In this document: positions 56,901 through 63,745 of the stretch, piece by piece
Numbering within the stretch: position 1 is the first letter of the stretch
Layout: the number at the start of each line of letters is the position of its first letter
Source of the DNA: Metellina segmentata
Taxonomy: Eukaryota > Arthropoda > Arachnida > Araneae > Tetragnathidae
Direction of reading: 5' to 3'
Assembly: GCA_947359465.1 (NCBI GenBank)
Contig: OX375873.1
Span: 42,070,437-42,134,436, forward strand
Length of the DNA: 64,000 bases
The notes under the pieces: model-generated
Seen by the model: the letters and a program-made list of their open reading frames with translations, nothing else
Databases searched by the model: none
Told to the model about the DNA's origin: nothing
Made by a program: the position numbers and the translations under genes

Positions 56901-59053
56901 AATGGCAATTCAATTTTTCACTGTTTGAAATTACCTGTGTTACATTTTAGAAATCACATCACCATTTTACTTAATTATGATTCAGAACGACACGTTAAAA
57001 TGAACATTTGTGTAAGGAAAGCATTCCTAAAATATTATTTATTACAAAAGAACAGAAAACTCTCAGTCGTTTGTTCGTTAACTAAAAGCTTGATATCACA
57101 TGTAGAAATTAAACTCATTTGAAGAAACAAAAACTTTTAGAAGTTACAATCTTTAGAAGTTCGATTGAAGTTATGTAGTTTCGCTCTTTTTAAGAAATGT
57201 CTTTTGAGTAATTTTAACTACATTTTAACTACAATAAGTTAATAACACCAGAGAACTACTCTGATAAGAATATACTACACTCAATAATTAAGGACTTCAA
57301 GAGATTTTAATCTTTCAACGACACATCAGTTTTTTTATATGAACAGATTATTGCTATCCATTGTTAAAAACATTAATAAAGATTTTTTTTTTCATTTCCT
57401 TAAACACACGATAAAAAGTATAAAATACACAGTACATATAGAAGAACTATACATTAAGTTATCACGCACACATATTTAATAGTACCAGAAGAGTAAGAAC
57501 ATTTCAATCTATTGAAAACACTTTGAACTATTATAATGGTACGATATTCCACATACACTACCCTACAATAATGGAGCGGACAGCAAGACTCGCCTACGCC
57601 AGAAATCCCCAGGAATTTCTGCGCAATACCATTTGGTTTGCTTCGCAAACCAACACTCCTTTCGCAAGTGATTTAGCTTTTCTTTTTACTTTAACACTTA
57701 GTGCACCCAAACAAATAAGCCACATGAGTAAAAAAAACCATCTCCATCTTGTTCCCTGTACAATATTGAATAAACCATGTTAATCTCGTAAATTTCTGAT
57801 CTGTACTTAATCGGCAAACCGTCTGAGAATTGAGCAAAAAATGAGCATGATTTCACAGCGTGTTTCAAGGGCATCTGGCAAACCCGTCAGTCACAAAAAT
57901 GTAACTTGTATTTAACCTAGTTGTAATAAGATAAAAATATAACAGTTTTAGAAAAAAAGTAACAAAAATGTCCCGATTTTTCCAGAATGTCAAAAAAATA
58001 TTAACAGGAACCAAATTTAAAATTCTAAAAAAAACTCAATGAGCTGCAAAAATTTACGTTTATGGTAACGCAAAAAAAAAACTCATGGCTGAAGACTGAA
58101 AATTTGTACGTCTTTTGCTCACTTTGCTCTTGTAGAAATTTTGCTTTTTCGATTTTGACATTTGATAAACCTCAAACTAATAGCCGCATCGAAAAAAAAT
58201 CTTCTTCATCGTGTTTCCTATACAATGTTTAGCAAACTATGTTAATTTCGTATTTTTCTGATCCGTACTTTCTCGGGAAACCGTCTAAGATTCAATCGTT
58301 GAAAAAACAGTTTTCAATCCTGCGATAGCAGTGCCGACAGCGGTAACTTTTTTTTTAATATAGAGAGATATTTTTAAATTGAATATTTATATTTTCGCAA
58401 GAGATTGTGACGTCATGCAGATTGGATCTCTTCGCAATTCGAATTTGGCAGCATTCGACAATGACGAGGCCATCACGTCGTTGCCAGTGGTGTTGATTTG
58501 TGATACAAACCAAATGGGAATTCGTAGAAATCACCGGAGGTTAGCGAGCAGTGGTCACATCTGACCCCACGAGAAGCACTGCCACGGGCAACGCTGTGCT
58601 GCCCAGGCAGGGGCTAGTATTTTGGATAAACTGTACATATAAACTAAAATAATGAAATGTATTCCTGATAGATATAAATTGGTCATAATTTAACCAGTAT
58701 ATGTTTGTTTTTCATCTCAAATAAGAATTAATATCGATTTGTAACAAAAGACAACTGTCATCTGTTTTACTTTCTGGCTACTACGTATACTTTATTTACA
58801 TAATAACATATAGTGCACCGACTGTCAACAGTTCGTTTTAAAATTGCCAATCTTTGAAGAAACAAACCTTTTTTAATTTTTAAACAACTAATTATAGTTT
58901 ATGTAACATTAGTATTAAACATATAATAAAATAATATCGTTAAAAAAATTTGTGAAGCTTACTTTTTGCTAGACTTTCTTCATAGCTTGGTGGTGGATTT
59001 TCGAATACATATGAATCCTTTTCCATTGAAAGAATGCTTTATTTATTGTGCTC
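30043..59053 (-). CDS. SSUH2: SSUH2-like gene B, complete (11 coding exons)
   Basis: Coding exons 58963-59026, 53299-53352, 51417-51480, 49259-49388, 49125-49179, 43731-43918, 41065-41147, 38799-38891, 37504-37606, 33103-33207 and 30043-30186 sum to 1083 nt: 360 codons plus TGA, with all phases compatible. The first coding exon has an acceptor-like TATTATAG at 59054, so an untranslated exon probably lies upstream. Order of parts: N-terminal PPPSYEES (PPxY-like), proline-rich linker, LGQLSAEDIREAC...CCYGSKF block, LESFGEKR block, IPHTAYVKQC, six CxxCxG motifs (CGECVGNG, CSSCYGAG, CWNCSGTG, CTSCNGTG, CFRCNGSG, CSECSGYG), then the C-terminal domain ending YPQPCCCCTCL. This is the SSUH2 architecture with DnaJ-like cysteine repeats. 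The terminal cysteine cluster could be lipid-modified (inference). Introns total about 28 kb and are full of transposons. Confidence 0.92.
30640..31200. mobile_element. hAT-like MITE
   Basis: Flanked by 8-bp duplications ATCTATAG (30632) and ATCTTTAG (31201), one mismatch. Ends CAAGCCTCGAAATA and TATTTAGATCCCTG are inverted copies; several AGGTGCAC / GTGCACCT subterminal repeats follow at each end. In intron 10 of SSUH2-B. Confidence 0.8.
30835..30970 (-). other. Exon-like segment inside the hAT-like MITE
   Basis: A minus-strand frame reads GFLQEEGLLVSLPPELSDDR, then NIFQMALLQLLSRQPCAGKG and RI before a stop, with an acceptor-like GTTTTTACAG at its start. The composition is much less AT-rich than the flanks. 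It may be a captured host or transposase fragment; I do not recognise it. Confidence 0.3.
31210..32070. other. Intron 10 of SSUH2-B, nothing recognised
   Basis: Contains a segment (31270-31640, CCGTCTTATGCGCGTTTGGG) that recurs in diverged form at 33560-33930, so it is a dispersed repeat. No gene. Confidence 0.45.
32078..32170 (+). repeat. SINE 3' fragment
   Basis: Contains GAGGTGTCCTCGG, a GACCGTCCCCAATTGCCC segment and GTTGTGTAGCAACAGTGCGA, diverged from the family tail. Confidence 0.5.
32532..32923. mobile_element. TIR element with CCGGTGCACACATCCG ends
   Basis: The left end GGTTCGGTGAACACATCCGA and the right AACCGGATGTGTGCACCGGG are inverted copies. One end plus 180 bp recurs, inverted, at 41305-41486. 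GC-richer than surrounding DNA. Superfamily not determined. Confidence 0.7.
33103..33207 (-). CDS. SSUH2: SSUH2-B exon 10
   Basis: Acceptor TTTTCTAG, donor GTAATG, 105 nt, phase 0 on both sides. It encodes VFPLTDCSDRKVNAASEILI, NKHNTSYRDELIRMQ, corresponding to the family's VYPIxDxxxxxINxxSxxLIxxH region. Confidence 0.92.
33210..35235. other. Intron 9 of SSUH2-B, no gene
   Basis: Includes the second copy of the GCGTTTGG dispersed repeat near 33560-33930; otherwise unassigned. Confidence 0.4.
35241..35545 (-). repeat. tRNA-derived SINE, best copy
   Basis: The minus-strand head has GACCAACCTGGTTGGTGG and a clean B-box GGTTCGAATCC; the tail ends GATGTTACTTAAAAATT. Body as in the copy at 8141. 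In intron 9 of SSUH2-B. Confidence 0.78.
35905..36690 (-). mobile_element. mariner-like element with TA duplication, internally deleted
   Basis: Ends CAGGGTGTTTCAGTGAACCG and its inverse, about 55 bp of near-perfect TIR (also CTTCTAAGAGGGGTAGGG), flanked by TA. Encodes the shortened transposase below. In intron 9 of SSUH2-B. Confidence 0.87.
36100..36507 (-). CDS. Transposase derivative: DUF4817-like domain, no catalytic core
   Basis: 135 codons, open from ATG to stop. Residues 1-60 (starting MDDYTIAELADMHLAYGAAN, then LYAERYPTRRIPSHNFFARL) match the DUF4817-type helix-turn-helix found at the N-terminus of arthropod mariner-like transposases. The end (SMRRRYEACIEARGRNFEHL) looks like the extreme C-terminus of the same transposase. 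The catalytic Asp/Glu domain that should lie between is absent, and the join is in frame near residue 100. It cannot catalyse transposition; it could bind the element's ends. Whether it is expressed is unknown. Confidence 0.7.
   Translation of the reverse strand: MDDYTIAELADMHLAYGAANCSGPAAQRLYAERYPTRRIPSHNFFARLHQRLAETGSLERADRDRVRTARTADVEQNVLQHIQGNPRTSTLVARIAVAAGEIRDMPGVLQNVRMSMRRRYEACIEARGRNFEHLL
36700..37500. other. Intron 9 of SSUH2-B, nothing recognised
   Basis: Unassigned sequence between the mariner-like element and exon 9. Confidence 0.4.
37504..37606 (-). CDS. SSUH2: SSUH2-B exon 9
   Basis: Acceptor TTCTTTTCAG, donor GTATAC. It encodes TNHLSDFISETLSLPRELIR and EAGGRDVYREENTK. Aligns with gene A exon 9 without gaps. 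Confidence 0.93.
37975..38460 (-). pseudogene. Tc1-like transposase fragment (third lineage)
   Basis: The minus strand reads MVWAAMLWFFVGPMITVQGH, then YVNILVDPVHPMVQTLF, GVFQDDKTPVHTA (second Asp) and HWPPQSSDLSIL, where the usual SPDLN is altered. Upstream traces continue to 38460. No TIRs found. In intron 8 of SSUH2-B. Confidence 0.75.
38499..38563. repeat. (TA)n microsatellite
   Basis: About 32 perfect TA units. Confidence 0.97.
38799..38891 (-). CDS. SSUH2: SSUH2-B exon 8 (last two Cys motifs)
   Basis: Encodes CFRCNGSG, CSECSGYG and SLKHYKLLIVTW. Acceptor GTTTTTCTAG immediately follows a (TA)n tract in the intron; donor GTACGAAA. Confidence 0.93.
38902..38941. repeat. (TA)n microsatellite next to exon 8 acceptor
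   Basis: About 20 TA units, 10 bp from the acceptor of SSUH2-B exon 8, so it replaces the usual polypyrimidine region. Confidence 0.95.
39236..39535 (-). repeat. SINE, variant head
   Basis: Body as in the family (CGACGGCTCGGGATCAACTC, GATCCGAGGACATCA). Minus-strand head has a CGCATTCGAATCC B-box-like segment and differs from the 8141 copy. In intron 7 of SSUH2-B. Confidence 0.65.
40406..40982 (+). mobile_element. Tc1-A element, internally deleted
   Basis: Left end ACACTACCCTACAATAATGG then the same GCCAGTGGATTTGCATAAAA junction as the 18551 copy; right end degenerate. Carries PWPAQSQDLNPIEHLWDELE, with the QDDN segment frame-broken. In intron 7 of SSUH2-B. Confidence 0.9.
41065..41147 (-). 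CDS. SSUH2: SSUH2-B exon 7 (two Cys motifs)
   Basis: Encodes ERCWNCSGTG, the acidic linker KKEEDED and CTSCNGTGYN. Acceptor TTTTGTAG, donor GTTAGT. The linker is charged here and neutral (RSNNQQ) in gene A. Confidence 0.92.
41305..41486. mobile_element. Partial copy of the 32532 TIR element
   Basis: Inverse of 32532-32720: shares TTACACCAAGTAAGCGAAAT, AACACGTTTTCTTC and CGGATGTGTGCACCGGGCC. Both copies read FLHQVSEINTFSSIEY in one frame. Confidence 0.7.
43068..43255 (+). repeat. SINE, head missing
   Basis: Clean copy of body and tail: CATCTGACCGTGGTTCAAAA, GATCTTTCCCTTAAGGGACT, GTTGCTCTAGTAAGACGTTA. In intron 6 of SSUH2-B. Confidence 0.75.
43731..43918 (-). CDS. SSUH2: SSUH2-B exon 6
   Basis: 188 nt as in gene A. 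It encodes QRIDGPDNGPAPDPWDIEVY, then EIPHTAYVKQCGECVGNG and CSSCYGAGG. Acceptor CGTTTCAG, donor GTATTGG. Confidence 0.93.
44554..45450. repeat. 22-bp minisatellite, about 41 copies
   Basis: Unit is CATAACATAACTGC followed by TTCAACAA (22 bp), in near-perfect head-to-tail copies. Only three single-base variants were seen (near 44819, 44881 and 45213). In intron 5 of SSUH2-B. Confidence 0.97.
45455..46945. other. Intron 5 of SSUH2-B, nothing recognised
   Basis: No exon or repeat matched. Short ORFs only. Confidence 0.4.
47010..47430 (+). pseudogene. Tc1-C transposase, C-terminal half
   Basis: Reads LYVPGTMNADVYLDVLNNSA, GCFCQQDRAPCHTAKRV (second Asp) and LLDWPAQSNPIEHLWE (Glu; SPDLN shortened to SN), then frame-broken to the C-terminus. 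Related to the copy at 62063. Confidence 0.82.
47448..48836 (-). mobile_element. Tc1-D element, nearly intact
   Basis: Inverted ends GCTGTTTGTAAAAAATG at both sides, followed by diverged CAACACCATGAAGGA. 1.39 kb, full length, inserted within Tc1-C. Confidence 0.88.
47580..48599 (-). pseudogene. Tc1-D transposase, one internal stop
   Basis: ATG at 48599 (reading down), MPPRRNRVKFQQIKEFERWR; the frame is open for 140 codons, meets one TGA at the position of an expected tryptophan (after HEHRA), and then stays in the same frame to a natural stop after SGGCTKY: 339 codons in all. Domains: paired HTH region (residues 1-110), first Asp in VFSDESRFN, second in IFQQDNARPH, Glu in SPDMSPNEHVW. All three catalytic residues remain. 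Classed as a pseudogene only because of that single stop. Confidence 0.87.
49125..49179 (-). CDS. SSUH2: SSUH2-B exon 5
   Basis: Encodes LESFGEKRQSVDRSEGFRG; acceptor AGTATCAG, donor GTAGGT. Separated from exon 4 by a 79-bp intron. Confidence 0.92.
49259..49388 (-). CDS. SSUH2: SSUH2-B exon 4
   Basis: Encodes LGQLSAEDIREACLEYVSDH, CCYGSKFVKDMFLAHIENGS and TFH; acceptor CCTTTTCAG, donor GTGAGTGT. Confidence 0.93.
49610..49900 (-). mobile_element. Helitron family 2 fragment
   Basis: Shares TATTCTCTATACAAATCTAC, CACCGTTTGAC and GGACAAGGAAACATGTTCTA with the copies at 20030 and 51755, but lacks the CTAG end. Strand uncertain. In intron 3 of SSUH2-B. Confidence 0.55.
49942..50600. mobile_element. 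Harbinger-like MITE
   Basis: TAA on both sides; ends GGCCGATATTACACTATAAA and its near inverse, ending TAGTGTAATACCGGCC. AAGTTCTTTGAC continues the inverted match. One 91-codon ORF inside is not recognised. In intron 3 of SSUH2-B. Confidence 0.83.
51417..51480 (-). CDS. SSUH2: SSUH2-B exon 3 (proline-rich)
   Basis: Encodes FATPSAIFPQPSTIRRAPPQ; acceptor ATTTTTTTAG, donor GTAAGC. Its phase fits both neighbours. Confidence 0.85.
51541..51606 (+). repeat. SINE 3' fragment
   Basis: Contains GTATTGTCCTCGGATCTTTC, GATTTAATCCGGACAGTC; short and diverged. In intron 2 of SSUH2-B. Confidence 0.5.
51740..52084 (+). mobile_element. Helitron 3' end, family 2
   Basis: It ends CCCCAGCAACGCCGGGTTAT, then TCAGCTAG and T: a hairpin followed by CTAG, the Helitron 3' signature. 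The body matches the 20030 copy. Confidence 0.75.
52279..52860. mobile_element. Cluster of CATCGATG palindromic MITE ends
   Basis: Two left ends (TAGGGATACGACATCGAC at 52279, CTAAGGATGCAACATCGAC near 52400) and two right ends (GTCGTATCCCTA near 52607, GTCGCATCCTTAG near 52856), with many AAACATCGATGTTTT units between. Probably two related hAT-like MITEs interleaved. In intron 2 of SSUH2-B. Confidence 0.65.
53299..53352 (-). CDS. SSUH2: SSUH2-B exon 2
   Basis: Encodes RVIPSAPSINEGFVPDTG; acceptor TTATCCACAG, donor GTATAA; 54 nt as in gene A. Confidence 0.87.
53594..53790 (+). mobile_element. Helitron family 1, 5' fragment
   Basis: TTATTATTATAAAAGGAAGT followed by sequence like the 62470 copy (GGCACATAGGTAATC...AATTTTATCTAGAACATTTT), cut off where the LINE fragment begins. 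In intron 1 of SSUH2-B. Confidence 0.6.
53787..54734 (+). CDS. LINE ORF2 3' part: RNase H domain
   Basis: 315 codons open, the longest ORF in the window. RNase H motifs in order: IIYTDGSK (Asp), VEQAEKLAIL (Glu), IRTDRQS (Asp), VKAHIGVTGNEMADQLSKEA (His and last Asp). The C-terminus has CLCG-QTGTPNHTVFNCP, a cysteine-histidine signature usual at the end of R1/I/Jockey-type ORF2. Reverse transcriptase and endonuclease are absent: a 5'-truncated copy, typical of LINEs. The first 25 or so codons may be Helitron sequence read through. Opposite strand to SSUH2-B, in its intron 1. Confidence 0.82.
   Translation: MLSSVPEKDEAPRFGYIRSTTACGTSCLHPPSFGLTVLRSSTDFDTIGAQSEIETDLIIYTDGSKTTHGEVWHTKITWKFTQKIALNNNTVEQAEKLAILFTLAWTKTQTYTTCNIRTDRQSTIKTLQKFQTKDSIAQQIRTLLNDNFNNTFINWVKAHIGVTGNEMADQLSKEAAMGETNFTVFAKLPKSHAKNLKKKAALTTWQEGWEAGETGRRTAFFPKINHRKEPCGPYLTSFHTGHGPFPSYLSRFKVATSSNCLCGQTGTPNHTVFNCPLTCLHNLPQPTDENYRARATNTARNNQAQAKIMQIMKFL
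55140..56650 (-). pseudogene. Ty3/gypsy pol fragment (RT, RNase H, integrase start)
   Basis: The RT part is open at 56067-56570: VVVKKKNGDHRVCIDYRPL, then the active site as PYMDDLVI. Downstream in broken frames: FLGHVVEGGKFYPFPSKT, RNase H with IYTDASIDGFGAVLLQKS and ITDHNAFAKTM, HVDALSRI, and a VPDEMQTDIIR integrase-start segment. Several stops and frameshifts; no LTRs seen. In intron 1 of SSUH2-B. Confidence 0.85.
56655..57550. other. Intron 1 of SSUH2-B, nothing recognised
   Basis: AT-rich, unassigned. Confidence 0.4.
57554..57590 (+). mobile_element. Solo Tc1-A end
   Basis: ACACTACCCTACAATAATGG followed by AGCGGACAGCAAGA, then unrelated sequence; no transposase part and no second end nearby. 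Confidence 0.7.
57590..58616 (+). mobile_element. Probable Helitron family 3, 3' end
   Basis: It ends CCACGGGCAACGCTGTGCTG, then a GC-rich stretch and GGGGCTAG followed by T. Contains an internal diverged duplication (57720-57840 against 58180-58290: TCTTGTTCCCTGTACAAT / GTGTTTCCTATACAATG). 5' limit uncertain. Confidence 0.5.
58963..59053 (-). CDS. SSUH2: SSUH2-B exon 1 with start codon
   Basis: ATG at 59026 (reading down) begins MEKDSYVFENPPPSYEESLA; donor GTAAGC. An acceptor-like TTTTATTATAG ends at 59054, giving 27 nt of 5' leader. This is the only ATG in the exon in the right frame. A Tc1 copy begins about 100 bp upstream. Confidence 0.85.
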
Positions 59054-59149
59054 CTATAATAAAATTAGACACTTGAAAATTCTTTTGTAAATATCAACAT
59101 CATTTAAACTACTAATTTTTGTTCACTAAGATCTCTAATACAAAGCACT

Positions 59150-60580
59150 TACACTCATTGCCATAAAAATTTGCGCACCAAGAAATAATTGTGGGGTCGT
59201 GACGAAACTTGGCATGAAGGTACATGTCAGCCAGATATGCAAATGATTAGAAATGCAGCGTGATTGCGTAATGCCACTAGAGGGCGTTGATTTCGTTCTC
59301 TTTGGAGTATAAAACAGGTAAGCAGAGCTTGTTTGAGTGTACTTAATCTTTTGCAAAGGAAACGCTGAGGTAGACATGCCGTTACGCCGCCATCGAAGAC
59401 AATATGAGCAGCTGTCAGAGTTCGAGAGGTGAAGAATCATCGGTATGATGGAAGCTGGGTGGTCAGCTCGGCGAGTAGCTTGTCAAGTAGGCCGTTCTGA
59501 ATTTACTGTGAGGAGGTGTCGAGACCAGTGGACAGAAGAGACTTCATTTACACGTCGACCAGGCTCAGGACGCCCTCGACAGACCAGTCGTCGAGAAGCT
59601 CGTCACATCATACGAAACGTACGTGTAGAGCCAACTGCCTCATTGGCCACTATCCAGACACAGGCAGCACCTTCACTACAGGCCCCTGTGTCTTCCCGAA
59701 CCATCGCAAGGCGCCTGGCTGAATGTCATCTGATATTGCGGTGCCCATTACGTGTGCTTCCAGTGACACCCACCCACCGACGCCTCCGATTGGAGTGGTG
59801 TCGCGCACGACGGGATTGGACTGCAACGGAATGGAGCCAGGTCGTCTTCAGCGACGAATCTAGGTTCAATTTGAGGTCAAAACCTAGGACTAGGTCAAAT
59901 CCCCATTTCTTTTTAAACGATTCGTTAACCCCGTGGTGAAGGCCTCAATCCTGCCTTCGCTTTACAGCGATACACCGCTCCCACAACTGGTGTGATGGTA
60001 TGGGGTGCCATTGCTTACGATACACGGTCATCCCTAATATTGATCCATGGCACAATGACAGCCCAGAGGTATGTCCATGACATCCTTCAGCCACATGTGA
60101 TGCCACTCATGGCAGGGCTCCCATGAGCCATTTTTCAACAAGGCATTGCTCGGCCACAAACAGAAAGGATGTCACAAGACTGCCTCCGCCACATTACCAC
60201 CCTTAACTGGCCTGCTCGATCCCCAGATTTGTCACCAATCGAGCAAATATGGGATCAATTGGGACGACAACTTGGACACCCTACGAGTTTGGTCGAAATA
60301 GAGGCGCGTTTACAGCAACTGTGGAACGAGATGTTTCAGGACATCACACAGAACTTGTATGCCTCAATGCCCGCTCGTATCGCATCGTGCATTCGCGCTA
60401 GAGGGGGTCAAACTGAGTACTAAAACTTCCGTTCATTTGTACTTTTTTCTGCAATAAATGATTCTTTTTCTTTTATTTTTGAATCACTTAATTATATCAA
60501 AATAGTTCTTACATGTGTAAAATTTCGTTTCATTTTGATGACTTTTTCTTAATGCGCAAATTTTTATGGCAATGAGTGTA
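59150..60580 (+). mobile_element. Tc1-E element, full length, decayed
   Basis: Inverted ends TACACTCATTGCCATAAAAA and its inverse, ending GGCAATGAGTGTA; 1.43 kb. It sits about 100 bp upstream of the first coding exon of SSUH2-B, so it interrupts the gene's 5' region. Confidence 0.9.
59376..60423 (+). pseudogene. Tc1-E transposase pseudogene
   Basis: Starts MPLRRHRRQYEQLSEFER, then TGA where arginine (CGA) is expected, then the same frame continues RIIGMMEAGWSARRVACQVG through PGSGRPRQTSRREARH and VVFSDESRFNL (first Asp). The region 59870-59940 is replaced by unrelated sequence and the frame shifts. The second catalytic motif reads FQQGIARPQ, so the Asp is lost; the last, in frame, is WPARSPDLSPIEQIWDQLGR. 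Clearly dead. Confidence 0.9.
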
Positions 60581-60584
60581 GTTT

Positions 60585-62055
60585 TACTCAAAATAACTTT
60601 ATGAAAAAAGCCTTCATTTAACACCTTTATTTATACCACAGTTAAATACTTTAAAAATGGATATGTAGTTTTTATTAGGTTTTTTGGTCAGATCCAATAG
60701 TTTTAAAACCTTTCTTGAATGATTATTTTCAAAAATTGTTACTTCATACTTTTTTACCTAATTTTACTTACAGTTGTTACCAATGTACAATCATATCTAA
60801 TTTTATTTAAACGGTTATCTAAAAGCACGTCGATTTTTTTTTCCGCGTTTATTAACAGTACTTTTGAAAGAAAAAAAAATTCAATATTATGTGTCAAATT
60901 TTTGCATGTATCTTTGTGGTGCAGGTACATTACATTCAATTTTACTAAAAGCAGTAAAAGTGGACTACAGTTTACCAAAGACAATTAGTAATTCTTGAAA
61001 TTGTTCATTCTGACTGCTATACTCTTGAACATGTTTTTTATTCGAAAACAGTTTAACTTTTTGTTTGATTACTTCATCTATTCGTCTTCTTATCCTCAAT
61101 AAATAATTCACCATCATGTTAATCACCTGTACTTTTAATAGTTTCAATTAATTCTCTTTTATCCTTAAAGAATATTGAAATCAAAAGTTTCCCATATAGT
61201 ATATATTTTACGAATTGAGGCAGATCTCATTAGTGTGTAAGAGATTGGACATAGCCTCTATCTATAATGGCTAACATTAGATAGAACAAAAAAAAATTTG
61301 GCAAGATTATTGTAAAAAATATATTTTCCAAAGAATTGGGCACAGTGTTGTAGGTCTCCCAAATACAGATTCAGATTCATTACTATTTTGTCATATTATA
61401 TTTTCCGTTATAGATACTACATACAAATACATTTGAAGCTTATCTGTATTCAAATTAGATTTCGTCATCAAGGTTTATCTTCCGTTAACAACTAATGCTA
61501 TGTTTTAGAATACCAGTAAAAGTAAACAAAGTAGGACTCACCTGTAAAAAAATTATCCTAAATATATACGGATTCAGCGTATCCTTTAAACACTTAATTC
61601 GAAAGATTCGTACACAATAACTCCCTCCCTTATATTTTTTGTCTTCATCTCCCTAGTTCACTTTCATATCAGACAGAAACCAAGATAAGCGTTTCATTAT
61701 CGCAAGTGACATATGGAAGGGGATGATAAAATTAATAATGATTGTCAATACGAATCACTAAAGTAAAAAAATAATCGATGGCTTTGAAATGTATATCTCT
61801 GAAGTTTTGTGAATAATCTATCTGCCTTTCTTTAATATATAGCAGTAAAAGCAAATTCATGTTCGATTCGTATTATATATATATGAAGATCAGTTCCCTT
61901 TTACTTTTATTTTATATACTTTTTTTCAAGCTAAATGTAAGGGGCGGTAGCATTTCTGGGGGGGAACGGGTTTCCTGTATGTATTCCGAACAAAACATCA
62001 ATTGACTTGTTTATCGCAATACTATTTCAATACATCACCTATTAAAAATTTTAAT
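60585..62055. other. No gene seen
   Basis: AT-rich; upstream of SSUH2-B. A 5' untranslated exon or promoter may lie here but I could not identify one. Confidence 0.4.
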
Positions 62056-62062
62056 TGATATA

Positions 62063-62470
62063 CACTATGTGACAAAAGCATTTGGACACTGCTACATTTC
62101 CAACAAAGTGCTTTATTATTAGTAGCAGTAACGGTTCGGCCCTCCTTTTGCTTGTATTACATTTGCAACACGTCGAGACATACTTTCCACAAGTTCTCTG
62201 TAAGTATGGACAGGAATAGATCTCCATGCCTCTTGCAAGGTTTTGAGAAGAGATTGTTGTGAAGATGGACGTGCGTGGCGATGTCGTACTCGTCGCTCCA
62301 GTTTGTCCCACAAGCACTCGATCGGATTGCGATCGGAGCTCTGAGCAGGCCAGTCAAGCAAATTCATCTCAGGAAACCAGTCCAGTGCACGTTTAGCAGA
62401 ATGACATGGAGCTCGATTCTGTTGGAAGAAGGAACAGATCGATTGTATATCCTGGAAGCGACGCTCTTTT
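62063..62470 (-). mobile_element. Tc1-C-like element, truncated by a Helitron
   Basis: One end ACACTATGTGACAAAAGCAT resembles Tc1-C. The minus strand encodes SFFQQNRAPCHSAKRALDWF (second Asp replaced: QQN), LLDWPAQSSDRNPIECLWDK (Glu) and RELVESMSRRVANVIQAKGG, uninterrupted to its C-terminus. Upstream it is cut at 62470 by a Helitron. Confidence 0.85.
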
Positions 62471-63109
62471 CTACTATTATAAAAGGAAGTGTTTGTATGT
62501 ATCAATATGTATGTATGTCTGCAATGTCCTGACACTTACAATAAAAACTTTTGACACACAGGTAGTACAAAGGTTATGCGAATTTTATATTCAGCCCAAA
62601 TTTTAAAATTTAATCTAGCTAGAACATTTTTTATTTAATTTATTGGCTTTTTCTACTGCGTTCATTCTTTCGCGGAGCTGACGTCACACTCCTTCGATTG
62701 AAGAAATCAAAGGATTTTGCGTTTTTCGTCCTATTGAGAGAGAAACACGGATTTTTTTTTAACGGATTTCCTATTCTAGCGTGTTTTCTGATTCACATTG
62801 TTGATTAGCATAACTTTCTTGCTAGTGATTTTGACTTTATCACACGTGCAAGGACTATTTGAGGTTTTCTATCTTCGCGATTGTTAAAGATAGAGTGAAA
62901 ATGTCAACGGATATGAAATCTGCGGAACATTTTGCATCATATCGTTACTTTGAATGTGATTTCCTTTAAAAAATAATTTTTCAAATACAACCCGTGTCAT
63001 ATCGGGTGGAGGTGGAACTCATTCTTAAAATTATTATTTTTGCCTTTTTAATGTTTTCAGTATCAGTTAGGACACGTTAAGAACTGTCACGGGCAACTCC
63101 GTCTGCTAG
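62470..63109 (+). mobile_element. Non-autonomous Helitron, family 1, complete
   Basis: Starts TCTACTATTATAAAAGGAAG, ends GTCACGGGCAACTCCGTCTG then CTAG followed by T: 5'-TC and 3'-CTAG with a short hairpin just inside. 640 bp, no coding capacity. Confidence 0.8.
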
Positions 63110-63415
63110 TATTTTCTAAATATATTAACTCCCATTTGAAAAGAAAAAAATCACCAGTGTGCACCTCAAGTTTGTGAAGCTTTTACACATTCAAAGGAGA
63201 TGTGCTCCTAAAGGCTATTCGGGTAGAGAAAATAAAATATTGGCTTTCTTCTTGCAAACAAGGAATAAAGCAATCCCTCTTACTGTAGCATAAACTTCAA
63301 ATGTATGAAAGACATGTTATGAAATAAATAAACAAATCTTCGCTTTCCGTCCTCCATGGCTTTTTTTGTTCACATCGAAATTTTCTCTTGTACCTCGAAC
63401 AGTTTTATTTGGCTT

Positions 63416-63745
63416 CTAGCTGAATAACCCGATGTTGCTCGGGTTTTAAATATGACCGCGACAGCTAAAATATGACCTCGATATTTCCCTTTAAATACAC
63501 AAACCCTGTAGAACGTGTTTCCATATCCATGCCCATTTATTGCAGAAAAACAAACTTTACATTTTAAAATTGAGGCTTCGAGGGGGTACTTTTAGGACTA
63601 CCCATGTGCCTATTTTCATTGCTACAGATTGGTCTGAAGACTATGTCTTTCGCAGTGTTCTAAAGTATAAGTGTACCAAATTTGGTGTGGATCGGTCAAA
63701 CGGTGTATATCTGTATAGAGAATACACACACATCCTTTTAAGTAT
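63416..63745 (-). mobile_element. Helitron family 2, 3' end, inverted
   Basis: Read on the minus strand it ends CCCGAGCAACATCGGGTTAT, TCAGCTAG: hairpin and CTAG. Body matches the 20030 and 51740 copies. Confidence 0.75.
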
